Shown: positions 27,353-37,237 of the stretch, one piece after another | Position numbering within the stretch: the stretch's first letter is position 1 | Layout of the letters: each line of letters begins with the position of its first letter | Notes under the pieces: model-generated | Databases searched by the model: none | What the model was told of the DNA's origin: nothing | What the model saw: the letters and a program-made list of their open reading frames with translations, nothing else | Translations under genes and position numbers: made by a program | DNA from: Bacteroidales bacterium | GTDB taxonomy: Bacteria; Bacteroidota; Bacteroidia; Bacteroidales; UBA932 | Length of the DNA stretch: 64,000 nt | Assembly: GCA_017630215.1 (NCBI GenBank) | Contig: JAGBVR010000006.1 | Coordinates: forward strand, 1-64,000 | Reading direction: 5' to 3'

Positions 27353-29371
27353 ATGAAAAAATTTGTCAGCCTTTTCCTTTTAGCACTTTGCTGTATGATG
27401 GCAGGTGCAACGGACATTCAGCGTGTTGACCCTCCGTTCTGGTATGCCGGAATGAAGAATACAGAGCTCCAGATCATGTTCTATGGAGAGAATATATCTG
27501 ATACTCCATTTTCTATGGAGAGATATGAGGGAGTGACAGTCAAGGAAGTATGCAAGGTGGAAAATCCTAATTACCTTTTCGTATATCTTGATGTGAGTGC
27601 TAAGGCAGAGCCAGGAATACTCCAGTTCCAGTTCGGCAAGGGTAAGAAATCAACTCGTCATTCATTCGAACTTCGTTCGAGAAATCAGAAGGCGGGAGCC
27701 ATGGGATTCACCCCACAGGATGTGCTGTACCTTATAATGCCGGATCGCTTTGCCAATGGAAATCCTGACAATGACAATCTGGACGGTTATATCGCAAACC
27801 GTCAGGGAGGCGGACGACACGGAGGTGATATTCAGGGAATTATGGATCATCTGGATTATATCGATGATCTTGGCGTAACGGCTGTGTGGCTTAACCCAAT
27901 ACAGTATAATAAGGGTAATTCTTCCCATGGCTATGCAATCTCTGACTATTACCTCGTGGAGCCTCGACTTGGCTCTAATGAAGAGTATTGCGAAATGATC
28001 GATGCTGCTCATGAAAGAGGCATCAAGGTCGTAATGGATATGATTTTCAACCATAGCGGAAGTTCGCATTGGTGGATAACTGATGTTCCGACTTCAGACT
28101 GGTTCAATCAGAATGATCAGGCCGTGAAGACGGGAGAAAGAATGCGTGAGATGGAGGCCGCGCGTGCCAAAGGTCAGCAGCAGCAGAGACAATACTATGG
28201 TAATCGTAGACAGCAGGTGAAAATGCCTGCGAGCATAGCTGAATTCGAGGCCCTTTCACAGGAGCAGAAAGACGCTTTGATAAAAATGCATAGCCATAAT
28301 GAGGATGCGTTGGTAACCACTACACATTACAAGTGGACCCTGCTTGACCCTCATGCCCCTGAAACAGAGAAGGATATTCTTGTGGAAGGATGGTTTTCCG
28401 GAGGTATGCCGGATCTGAATCAGAAGAACCGTCATCTCGGTACCTATCTTATCCAGAACAGTATCTGGTGGATTGAATACTCTCGTATTGACGGTATCAG
28501 AATGGACACCTATCCTTATGCGGATTTTGATTTTATGGCAAGATGGTGCAAGGAGATAAATGATGAGTATCCTGATTTCAATATTGTCGGTGAAGGATGG
28601 TACCCACGCAACTCAGCAGCCGGATGGTGGCAGGGCGGTTCATCTGTGAGTCCTTCCGACTCCAAGCTTAAGACTGTCATGGATTTCGATCTGACATTTA
28701 CCACTCAGAACGAAATCCTCAAGGAAAGCAACACCAGTGAGGGATCGGAGGCCGGTCTCTTCAAGATGTACGAGTGTCTGACTCAGGACTTCCTTATCCC
28801 TGATCCGAATTATGTTCTGACTTTCCTGGATAATCACGATATTGCCAGATTCATGAAGCCGGGAGACCCTATCTGGAAATTCAAGCAGGGACTTGCGTTC
28901 CTTCTCACTACCAGAGGTATCCCGCAGATGTATTACGGAACAGAGATTATGATGGGTGTCGAAGAAGGTGACTTCCTTCGTGCAGATTTCCCAGGAGGAT
29001 GGGCAGAGGATGAAAAGTCAGCATTTACTGCAGAAGGACGAACACCAGAGCAGAATGAGAGCTGGAATTTTGCCAGCAAGCTTCTGAATTGGAGAAGAAC
29101 TTCAAAGGCTGTAGGAGAAGGAAGACTCATACATTACACTCCGGATAATAGGACAAAGTGCTATGTATACGCCCGTACAAATGGCGAAGAGACAGTCCTT
29201 GTCATCCTTAACGGAAGCGACACAATGAGACTCGTGGATATGCATAGGTTCTCTGAGGTCGTGAAAGACAATACAAAGGGCAAGGATGTGATTACGGGAG
29301 AATTGGTGGATCTGACTTCGCTCGTGAAGATCGAGCCGAGAGGAGTATATGTACTTGAATTGAGCAAATAA
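27353..29371 (+). CDS. GH13 neopullulanase/cyclomaltodextrinase-like enzyme (SusA-like)
   Basis: A 672-residue secreted, probably periplasmic enzyme (signal to about AGA-19). An N-terminal Cyc-maltodext_N domain (near 20-125) precedes the GH13 barrel with MDMIFNHSGSSHW, GIRMDTYPY (Asp385), IVGEGWYP and FLDNHDIARF, and a C-terminal beta domain. This is the SusA/neopullulanase build that cuts maltooligosaccharides, pullulan or cyclodextrins. A Gln/Arg-rich insert (AKGQQQQRQYYGNRRQQ, near 273-289) sits in domain B, where relatives are shorter. Twelve base pairs after the preceding GH13 gene and 10 before the fusion gene. Confidence 0.92.
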   Translation: MKKFVSLFLLALCCMMAGATDIQRVDPPFWYAGMKNTELQIMFYGENISDTPFSMERYEGVTVKEVCKVENPNYLFVYLDVSAKAEPGILQFQFGKGKKSTRHSFELRSRNQKAGAMGFTPQDVLYLIMPDRFANGNPDNDNLDGYIANRQGGGRHGGDIQGIMDHLDYIDDLGVTAVWLNPIQYNKGNSSHGYAISDYYLVEPRLGSNEEYCEMIDAAHERGIKVVMDMIFNHSGSSHWWITDVPTSDWFNQNDQAVKTGERMREMEAARAKGQQQQRQYYGNRRQQVKMPASIAEFEALSQEQKDALIKMHSHNEDALVTTTHYKWTLLDPHAPETEKDILVEGWFSGGMPDLNQKNRHLGTYLIQNSIWWIEYSRIDGIRMDTYPYADFDFMARWCKEINDEYPDFNIVGEGWYPRNSAAGWWQGGSSVSPSDSKLKTVMDFDLTFTTQNEILKESNTSEGSEAGLFKMYECLTQDFLIPDPNYVLTFLDNHDIARFMKPGDPIWKFKQGLAFLLTTRGIPQMYYGTEIMMGVEEGDFLRADFPGGWAEDEKSAFTAEGRTPEQNESWNFASKLLNWRRTSKAVGEGRLIHYTPDNRTKCYVYARTNGEETVLVILNGSDTMRLVDMHRFSEVVKDNTKGKDVITGELVDLTSLVKIEPRGVYVLELSK

Positions 29372-29381
29372 CACTAAAATT

Positions 29382-32300
29382 ATGAAAAATATCAGATTGG
29401 CGTTTGTAGCGGCGATATTGCTGCTCTTTGCTGGCTTTGCCGCTAAAGCCGCGGAAATCCAGCATCTTGATCCTCCTTGCTGGTGGGTGGGAATGAAGAA
29501 TACTCAGCTGCAGATTATGGTTCACGGACCGGAGATTTCAAAGTCTACCGTAGAGATCAAGTATCCGGGAGTACGCATCAAAGAGGTGGTAAAGACAGAG
29601 AATCCTAACTATCTCTTCATATATATAGACATTGCCCCGAAGACAAAGCCGGGCAAGATGGATATTGTTTTCAAGGAAGGAAAGGAGAAGACAGTATATG
29701 AGTATGAACTTCTTCCACGAAGCACTAAGCAGGGTGCGGATGGCTTTACTTCTGCAGATGTGCTTTACCTGATCACTCCGGACCGCTTCGCCAATGGTAA
29801 TCCTTCGAATGATACCATCGGTGGCGCCAGAATGAGCCGTGAGAGATCCGGAGCAAGACACGGAGGTGATATCAAGGGTGTGACCGACCATCTGGATTAT
29901 ATCAAGGATCTTGGAGTGACTGCTATCTGGCTTAATCCGGTCCAGGAGAACAATGCAAATACCTACCACGGTTACGCCATTACAGATTTCTACGATGTGG
30001 ATCCTCGTTTCGGTACGATGGAAGAGTACATCGAGATGATCGATAAGGCTCATGAGAAGGGACTTAAGGTGGTGATGGATATGATTTTCAATCACTGTGG
30101 AAGTTCTCATTGGTGGATGGAAGACCTTCCTACCGGAGACTGGCTTAACTTCAACAATACATTCGTCCCTACAAGCCATCAGAAATGGACTCAGGTAGAC
30201 CCTCATGCTGCACCGTCTGAAAGAAAGCTCTTCACTGACGGATGGTTCAATAACGGAATGCCTGACCTCAATCAGCGAAATCCTCTTGTAAGCGATTATC
30301 TTATCCAGACCTCTACCTGGTGGATCGAGTATGCACGTATCGACGGTATCCGTCAGGATACACATCCTTATATGGATGCTGAGTTCGCAGCTAAGTGGTG
30401 CAAGGCTACAATGGAGGAATATCCTCAGTTCAATATCACAGGAGAAACCTGGTATCCGGTGGGAAGCGGTTTCCCTGCATGGTGGCAGAAGAACTCTACC
30501 TTCAGCCCTATAAACAGCAACCTTACTTCAGTAATGGACTTCAACCTCGCCTTCATCGTTCCGGATGCATTCGTCGATACGAATATTCCTGATGACGGAA
30601 AGGCTCAGGGATTGTTCAATATCTATGTGTCGATGGCTAACGACTTCCTGTTCCCGGATCCCAGCAGCGTGCTTATTTTCCTTGATAATCACGATCTGGG
30701 ACGTTTCTCGACTGTCGAGGACAAGGATCTCAATAAATATAAGCAGGGAGTAGCGTTCATTCTCACTACCCGAGGCATCCCTCAGATCTACTATGGTACC
30801 GAACTTCTCTTTACCGGTACCAAGCAGCAGGGCGACGGAGTCATCCGTAAGGATATGCCTGGCGGATGGGAAGGTGACGAAAGATCAGTTTTCACTGCAG
30901 AAGGAAGAACTGAGAAGGAAAATGAGGCTTGGGATTATATGAGCCGTATCCTAAACTGGAGAAAGAATTCCAAGGCAGTCAAGTCCGGCTCGATGATCCA
31001 GTATGCTCCGCTTCACGATCATGGTGACTGCTATGTGTATGCGAGAATCAAGGATGATGAAACAGTTCTTGTAGTGCTCAATGGCTCTGACAAGGATGTT
31101 ACCATCGATATGTCAAGATATGACGATGTGATGAAGAACTTCACTGCCGGAGTGGATGTGGTAACAGAAGAAGTATATGACCTTACGGGAACTCTTGATG
31201 TACCGGCAAGGGGTGTATATATCTTCGATCTGAAGGAACTTGCTCCAAAGGCGCCGACATCAGTCAATATTCCTGCTCCTGAGTATGCACAGTTCTCGGA
31301 AGGACTTATCGACAATATAACAGCTCAGGGCTGGCTCAAGGAAATTCTTACCCGTCAGCAGGAGGGATTGACCGGCCATCCTGAGGCTATGGCATATCCA
31401 TATAATTCTTGTCTTTGGGCCGGTGAACTCGAGCGTGATTCTGAGTCACGTGGAGCAGACTGGTGGAGATTCGAGCAGACAGCATATTATCTCGACGGTC
31501 TGACAAGGCTGGGTTATCTTCTGGATGATGAGAAGTTCCTCAAGATATGGCAGGAAAATATCGAATATGTTCTTGCAAACCCTCTTCCTGCAAAGAAGGG
31601 TATAGACATCGAGACTCAGAAGAAGATGGAGGCAGAACGCAGAAGTCAGCGTCCGAGCCGTAACTTTGATGCGCAGGTATCTGCAGACCCGCGTCTGCGT
31701 CAGAGAATGGCCGCACAGCAGGCCCGTCGCGAAAAGCAGATGAGAATCAATGCTATGGACAGACCGGAAGGACGTCTCGGGCCGGAGACCAGTTCGATGG
31801 CATGGCCGTTCGCCGTATTCTTCAGAGCTGTCCAGGCTTATTATGAAGTGACAGGTGACCCTCGTATTCCTGAAGCATTGGAAAAGAATTATCTTTCTTA
31901 TCCTGTCGAGGAACTTGGAATGGACCGTTTCGTGGTGAATGTCGAGGGAATCCTCTGGACATATTCCATTACAAAGAACCCTGCACTTCTGGACCTTGCA
32001 GTGAAGGCGTGGGATGAGGATGCTTCCAATCTGACTCAGGAGACTTGTCTTGATGACTCGGAATTCCATATGCACGGTGTGACTATGAATGAGCTGATGA
32101 AGATTCCTATGATTCTTTATGCTCATACCGGCAAGGAGGAATATCTCCAGGCAGCTCTCAAGGCTGACTACAAGATGGAGACTCCTAATATGCTCATAGA
32201 CGGTATCAATTCCAGCACAGAGGCGCTTGCAGGCAACGATCCGCTTGCAAGTCACGAGACTTGTGATATCTCTGATTATACATGGACAATGGGATATTAT

Positions 32301-33296
32301 CTGATGACTACAGGTGATGCGCAGTGGGCTGACAGAATCGAGAAGGGTATCTTCAATGGAGGACTCGGATCCATCACCAAAGACTTCCGCTCAATGCAAT
32401 ACTTCTCTTGTCCTAACCAGTTCATCGCGACCGGAAATTCGAACCACAACGGATTCAAGTATGGCCTGACCTGGATGGCATACCGTCCTATTCACGAGAC
32501 AGAGTGCTGCATCGGAAATCTCCACAGATATATGCCTAACTATGTGGCAAGAATGTGGCTCAAGGATAAGAAGGGTCACCCTGTGGCTGCTCTGTATGGC
32601 CCTTCGTCTGTGGTTTATGACCTTGGAGAAGGCGTAACCGTAAAGATCGATGAAATCACTCAGTATCCGTTTGAGGAGCAGGTGAAGTTCAAATTCACAT
32701 TCTTCAAGGACGGAAAGAGATCGGCTGATTCTCATATGATGGATTTCACATACAGAATCCCAGGCTGGTGCAAGGCTGCTGAGTCAGGTTTCCATACTGA
32801 AAGCAAGGAATGGAAGAGCGGTGATGTCTTTACTGTAAGACTTCCTATGCAGATAGAGGTGGTAGATGCTCCAGTACAGGGAAAGTGCATTCAGAGAGGT
32901 CCTATCGTCTACTCTTATGCGATTCCGGCCAATTGGGTGGAGGATACAAAGATTTATGACAATCTTGCAGGAAAGGTGTCCGCTAATCCTGAATTCAAGA
33001 GCTGGGAACTTACTCCAGCAGGAAAATGGAACTATGCCCTTGTGGAGAACATGCTCAGAGGCCTCAGAGTCCAGAGAACTGGTAACAGCGGATTCCCGTT
33101 CGATCCTGAATCTGTTCCTTTGAAGATAAGGGTTCCTGTAAAGGGTGTCAAGGACTGGACCCTCAAGGAGGACAGATTTACTCCGGCTCTTCCTGAGACT
33201 GTAGTACCTGAAAGCGAACAGGTCGAATTTATCGAGCTTGTGCCTTATGGCTCTACTACCCTTAGATTGACAACATTCCCAACAATTAAAGAGTAA
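29382..33296 (+). CDS. GH13-GH127 fusion: cyclomaltodextrinase-like plus DUF1680 domain
   Basis: One uninterrupted frame of 1304 residues with a signal peptide (to about residue 26). Residues 27-615 repeat the neighbouring SusA-like build: Cyc-maltodext_N, then GH13 with MDMIFNHCGSSHW, GIRQDTHPY (Asp326), ITGETWYP and FLDNHDLGRF, then a C-terminal domain. After a short linker (about 616-635), residues 636-1304 are a complete DUF1680/GH127-type module. Its signs are WWRFEQTAYYLDGLTRLGYLL, ETC (Glu959, Cys961) and ECC (Cys1042, Cys1043). These match the zinc site and cysteine nucleophile of beta-L-arabinofuranosidase HypBA1, with Glu947 a candidate acid/base. It ends with the usual beta-sandwich. 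Alpha-glucan and arabinofuranosyl-type activities in one chain are unusual. Confidence 0.88.
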   Translation: MKNIRLAFVAAILLLFAGFAAKAAEIQHLDPPCWWVGMKNTQLQIMVHGPEISKSTVEIKYPGVRIKEVVKTENPNYLFIYIDIAPKTKPGKMDIVFKEGKEKTVYEYELLPRSTKQGADGFTSADVLYLITPDRFANGNPSNDTIGGARMSRERSGARHGGDIKGVTDHLDYIKDLGVTAIWLNPVQENNANTYHGYAITDFYDVDPRFGTMEEYIEMIDKAHEKGLKVVMDMIFNHCGSSHWWMEDLPTGDWLNFNNTFVPTSHQKWTQVDPHAAPSERKLFTDGWFNNGMPDLNQRNPLVSDYLIQTSTWWIEYARIDGIRQDTHPYMDAEFAAKWCKATMEEYPQFNITGETWYPVGSGFPAWWQKNSTFSPINSNLTSVMDFNLAFIVPDAFVDTNIPDDGKAQGLFNIYVSMANDFLFPDPSSVLIFLDNHDLGRFSTVEDKDLNKYKQGVAFILTTRGIPQIYYGTELLFTGTKQQGDGVIRKDMPGGWEGDERSVFTAEGRTEKENEAWDYMSRILNWRKNSKAVKSGSMIQYAPLHDHGDCYVYARIKDDETVLVVLNGSDKDVTIDMSRYDDVMKNFTAGVDVVTEEVYDLTGTLDVPARGVYIFDLKELAPKAPTSVNIPAPEYAQFSEGLIDNITAQGWLKEILTRQQEGLTGHPEAMAYPYNSCLWAGELERDSESRGADWWRFEQTAYYLDGLTRLGYLLDDEKFLKIWQENIEYVLANPLPAKKGIDIETQKKMEAERRSQRPSRNFDAQVSADPRLRQRMAAQQARREKQMRINAMDRPEGRLGPETSSMAWPFAVFFRAVQAYYEVTGDPRIPEALEKNYLSYPVEELGMDRFVVNVEGILWTYSITKNPALLDLAVKAWDEDASNLTQETCLDDSEFHMHGVTMNELMKIPMILYAHTGKEEYLQAALKADYKMETPNMLIDGINSSTEALAGNDPLASHETCDISDYTWTMGYYLMTTGDAQWADRIEKGIFNGGLGSITKDFRSMQYFSCPNQFIATGNSNHNGFKYGLTWMAYRPIHETECCIGNLHRYMPNYVARMWLKDKKGHPVAALYGPSSVVYDLGEGVTVKIDEITQYPFEEQVKFKFTFFKDGKRSADSHMMDFTYRIPGWCKAAESGFHTESKEWKSGDVFTVRLPMQIEVVDAPVQGKCIQRGPIVYSYAIPANWVEDTKIYDNLAGKVSANPEFKSWELTPAGKWNYALVENMLRGLRVQRTGNSGFPFDPESVPLKIRVPVKGVKDWTLKEDRFTPALPETVVPESEQVEFIELVPYGSTTLRLTTFPTIKE

Positions 33297-33302
33297 AATC
33301 TG

Positions 33303-34802
33303 ATGAGGATTAATTTCAGATATTTCAGAATGGTGCTTGCCGTAATCATTATGGTAGGCACCGTCTCTGTTTCCTATGGAAAGAAGGCTAAGAATGAACC
33401 ACAGGTGAAATATGTCTTCTATCTCATCGGTGACGGAATGGGCATAAACGCCGTGTCAGGAACAGAGATTTATAACCGCTATACAGGGAACGGTCCCGAG
33501 CAGGTCAATTTCCTTCATTTCCCGGTAAGGACGCAGGTCAATACCAACTCTGCCTCCACCCTGGTAACAGGATCTGCAGCTGCAGGTACTTCCCTTGCTA
33601 CAGGCCGCAAGACCTATACCGGTGCGATAGGAGTGGATACAGAACGCGAGCCAGTCAGCAATATAGCTGAATGGGCGAAGGCATCAGGTGCAGGAGTAGG
33701 TATCGCTACCAGTGTGGCTATCAATCATGCCACCCCCGCTGCATTTTATGCTCACGTATCCAACAGAGACAGCTACGATGCGATATCACGTCAGTTCATT
33801 CATTCAGATGTGGTGGATTTTGCGGCTGGTGCAGGATTTCTCACAGAAAGAAATCTAGGACTTGATGCTACATTCTATGAGCAGGAAGCCCGTGGAGAAG
33901 GTGTCAAGGTGTTCTATGGAGCAGAATCATTCGGCAAAGTGACGACAGAATATGACCGTGTGCTGTGTCTTGGCGGAAAGGACTTGAAAGAACTTCCGTT
34001 TGCTATTGACCGAAAGGTAGGGGATACTGCATTGAAGGATTTCGTCACTGTCGGAATCGATTATCTCTATGGCAGATTTGCTGAAGAGGGATTCTTCTTT
34101 ATGATCGAAGGTGGCAAGATCGATTATGCCGGACATAATGATGATGCGGCTTCATGTTTCCAGGAGATAAATGATTTTGCTGCCGCTTTGGATGTCGTTC
34201 TTGCATTCTGCAGCGAGCATCCCGGCGAGACTCTGATCGTGGTTACAGCCGATCATGAGACAGGCGGCCTTGCTCTTGGAGCCGGTGAATATCATATGAA
34301 CCCTGGCCTGCTTGCATGTCAGAGGATGTCTGAAAACGAATTGACATCAAAGTTCCGTCAGGCGTTCATGCCTCCTCCGCCTCCGCAGCGCCGTGGTCCA
34401 AGAAACGGTCAGGGAATGGCGCCGCAGCAGCCTCAATGGACTCCGCCTACCTGGGAAGAGGTAAAGGATTTTCTTAAAGTCAACCTTGGATTATGGGATA
34501 CAGTTCCGGTCGACAAAAGGACTGAAGAGAATTTTTATGATACCTATCAGGCAACTTTCGGAGCTAAGGAAGGTGAGAGTGAGGTCCGCAGCCTTTATGC
34601 TGTGAATACGCGTCTGGTTTCAGATGCAGTGATGTATCTCGACAGAGCCGCTGGTTACCAATGGTCTCATGGTGCTCATACCGGTTCACCTGTCGGACTT
34701 TATGTAAATGGAGTACGTGCTGCTGAATTCCATTCATGTTCGGAAAATACTGATATTCCGTTGGTGATTGCACGTATCGCCGGATATGATACCAAACATT
34801 AA
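33303..34802 (+). CDS. alkaline phosphatase family protein
   Basis: A 499-residue exported phosphatase (signal to about residue 26). PhoA-type metal sites are visible: GDGMG near the N-terminus, DYAGHNDDA, TADHETGG and HTGSPVGLY. The nucleophile serine is Ser91 in VTGSAAAGTSLATGRKT; the residue before it is Gly90 where PhoA enzymes usually have Asp (Asp101 in E. coli). A Pro/Gln/Arg-rich insert sits near residues 359-382. Seven base pairs after the fusion gene and 26 before GH31, so part of the glycan operon. It may remove phosphate from phosphorylated starch fragments; that is inference. Confidence 0.85.
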   Translation: MRINFRYFRMVLAVIIMVGTVSVSYGKKAKNEPQVKYVFYLIGDGMGINAVSGTEIYNRYTGNGPEQVNFLHFPVRTQVNTNSASTLVTGSAAAGTSLATGRKTYTGAIGVDTEREPVSNIAEWAKASGAGVGIATSVAINHATPAAFYAHVSNRDSYDAISRQFIHSDVVDFAAGAGFLTERNLGLDATFYEQEARGEGVKVFYGAESFGKVTTEYDRVLCLGGKDLKELPFAIDRKVGDTALKDFVTVGIDYLYGRFAEEGFFFMIEGGKIDYAGHNDDAASCFQEINDFAAALDVVLAFCSEHPGETLIVVTADHETGGLALGAGEYHMNPGLLACQRMSENELTSKFRQAFMPPPPPQRRGPRNGQGMAPQQPQWTPPTWEEVKDFLKVNLGLWDTVPVDKRTEENFYDTYQATFGAKEGESEVRSLYAVNTRLVSDAVMYLDRAAGYQWSHGAHTGSPVGLYVNGVRAAEFHSCSENTDIPLVIARIAGYDTKH

Positions 34803-34828
34803 GATAATAACCATCAAAATCGAAAACT

Positions 34829-37231
34829 ATGAAGTTTAAAATATTGTTGACGGCCTTTTTCATAGGTCTGCTTGGTTTTTCAAGCATTGCATATGCAGAG
34901 AATGACCCTGTTGCAAATCCTAAGGCCCAGGTTGTGTCCGGAAATGCCAGATTTACTGTCTTGACAGACAGACTTATACGTATGGAATGGTCTGAGGATG
35001 GCAAATTCGAGGACAATGCCACTCTCGCGATAATTAACAGAAATCTCCCTGTACCGGCATTCACCACTGTCAAGTCAGGTGATGGGGTGCAGATCAAGAC
35101 TTCTGCCGTGACATTGAATTATTCTGGAAGCGGCAGATTTGACAAAGAAAATCTTTCTGTTTCATTCAAGCTCAATGGTAAGACTGTTACATGGTATCCG
35201 GGTAAAGAAGATACAGGAAACCTTATGGGTACTGCCCGTACTCTTGACGGCTGCATGGGACCGGACAAGATCAACAACAATGATCCGATGGAGCTTGGTA
35301 TCATTTCACGTGACGGATGGGCTATCGTTGATGAGAGCAGTCGCCATATCTTTGTGAAGGATGACTCTGATTGGGGAGAATGGGTCCAGGCACGTGAGGG
35401 CAGGGATGTACAGGACTTGTATATCTTCGCTTACGGACACGATTATACTGACGCCCTTGCTGACTTTACGAAGGTAGCCGGAAAGATCCCTCTTCCTCCG
35501 AAATATGTATTCGGATACTGGTGGAGCCGTTATAAGGCATATTCGGCTGACGAGCTTATTGCTCTGGGTAAGGAATTCCGTAACAGAAACATACCGATGG
35601 ATGTCATGATCATCGATATGGACTGGCATGAGACCTGGCAGAGCAGCGCCCGCAGACAGCGCAGGGATGAGTTCGGTCAGAGCATAGGATGGACAGGTTA
35701 TTCATGGAACAGGGACCTCTTCCCTGATACCAAGGGCTTCCTTGCCGAGCTACACGATATGGGATTCAAGACAGCTCTCAACCTTCATCCTGCATCAGGA
35801 ATCGGAGTGAGAGAGGACTGTTATGAGGATTTCGTTGCAGACTATATTTCAAGGACAGATGATTATGACGGTCCTGAGGGATATATCTACAAAGGCGGTG
35901 AAAAGATCACAGAAACAATGACAGCCGTAAAGGGCTACCGTGCCAATGTTCCTTTCAGAATGTCACAGCAGGAGTGGGCTGACGCTTATTTCAACTCTGT
36001 GATTCATCCTCTCGAGAAGGAAGGCATTGATTTCTGGTGGCTTGACTGGCAGCAGTGGAAACTCAGCAAGTATGTCGATAATCTCAGCAACACTTTCTGG
36101 CTTAACTATACATTCTTCAATGACAAGGTAAGACGCAATCGTGGTGTTGCTGCTGAAGAAAGTGAAAGACCGATGACATACCATCGCTGGGGAGGCCTCG
36201 GAAGCCACCGCTATCAGCTCGGATTCTCGGGAGATACTCACATCCTCTGGGAAGTGCTCGGTTATCTCCCATATTTTACAGCCACCGCATCCAATGTAGG
36301 TTACGGATATTGGGGCCACGACCTTGGCGGACATATGCAGAGAGGCCAGATTCCTACAGATCCTCAGCTTTATACAAGATGGCTCCAGTATGGTGTCTTC
36401 TCACCTCTGTTCAAGACTCATTGTACAAGCTCCGAGATCATTGAGAGACGCATCTGGACATTCGATGATCATTATGAATATATGAAGGACGCGTTCGAGC
36501 TCCGCTATGCTCTCACTCCGTACATTTATGATGCAGCGAGACAGACATACGACACAGGAGTATCCCTCTGCCGCCCAATGTACTACTCTCACCCTGAGAA
36601 GCAGGAGGCTTATGATTACAAGGAGCAGTATATGTTCGGTGACAATATCCTCGTTGCCACTGTCTGCCAGCCTGTAGATACTCTCACCGGTACAGCCAAG
36701 AGAGATGTCTGGTTCCCATCAGGCAATGACTGGTATGATATGGCACATCTTCAGATGATAAAGGGCGGAAGCAAGAAGACTCTTGAATATACCATTGCGG
36801 AAAACTGCTGGTTCGTGAAGGCCGGTGCTATTGTGCCGCTTGCTCAGGAAGGTATCCAGAGTCTTCAGGAAAAGACCAATGCACTTCGAATCTACATAGC
36901 TCCGGGCACTGGTAAGAGCACTTACCGTCATTATGAAGATGATGGCGTAAGCCAGGCATATGAGACCGATTTTGCATTTACTGAAATTACCAAGAATGCG
37001 GGTGCATCAGGATGTACTGTAACAATCGGTGCACGCCAGGGCTCTTATAAGGGTATCGATCCTCAGAGGGATCTCACCGTCGTGTTGGGTGGTCTTGATA
37101 GAAAGCCTTCTTCTGCAAAGCTGGGTGCAGAAAACCTTGAGATTACATATGATCAGCAGACTAAGGAGGCGAGCGTCAAGCTGCCGCTTCTTCAGGCAGA
37201 TTCACAAGTTTCAGTAGTAATCAGATATTAG
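34829..37231 (+). CDS. GH31 alpha-glucosidase-family enzyme
   Basis: An 800-residue exported enzyme (signal to about AYA-24) that removes terminal alpha-glucosyl (possibly xylosyl) units. It has an N-terminal galactose-mutarotase-like beta domain, then a barrel with DVMIIDMDWHETW, the nucleophile region FWWLDWQQ (Asp406) and the acid/base FSGDTHILWE (Asp469), then proximal and distal C-terminal beta domains. Surrounded by GH13 genes, it most likely acts on maltose, isomaltose or panose-type oligosaccharides in the periplasm. Spacing of 6 bp to the next gene indicates co-transcription. Confidence 0.92.
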   Translation: MKFKILLTAFFIGLLGFSSIAYAENDPVANPKAQVVSGNARFTVLTDRLIRMEWSEDGKFEDNATLAIINRNLPVPAFTTVKSGDGVQIKTSAVTLNYSGSGRFDKENLSVSFKLNGKTVTWYPGKEDTGNLMGTARTLDGCMGPDKINNNDPMELGIISRDGWAIVDESSRHIFVKDDSDWGEWVQAREGRDVQDLYIFAYGHDYTDALADFTKVAGKIPLPPKYVFGYWWSRYKAYSADELIALGKEFRNRNIPMDVMIIDMDWHETWQSSARRQRRDEFGQSIGWTGYSWNRDLFPDTKGFLAELHDMGFKTALNLHPASGIGVREDCYEDFVADYISRTDDYDGPEGYIYKGGEKITETMTAVKGYRANVPFRMSQQEWADAYFNSVIHPLEKEGIDFWWLDWQQWKLSKYVDNLSNTFWLNYTFFNDKVRRNRGVAAEESERPMTYHRWGGLGSHRYQLGFSGDTHILWEVLGYLPYFTATASNVGYGYWGHDLGGHMQRGQIPTDPQLYTRWLQYGVFSPLFKTHCTSSEIIERRIWTFDDHYEYMKDAFELRYALTPYIYDAARQTYDTGVSLCRPMYYSHPEKQEAYDYKEQYMFGDNILVATVCQPVDTLTGTAKRDVWFPSGNDWYDMAHLQMIKGGSKKTLEYTIAENCWFVKAGAIVPLAQEGIQSLQEKTNALRIYIAPGTGKSTYRHYEDDGVSQAYETDFAFTEITKNAGASGCTVTIGARQGSYKGIDPQRDLTVVLGGLDRKPSSAKLGAENLEITYDQQTKEASVKLPLLQADSQVSVVIRY

Positions 37232-37237
37232 TAAATC

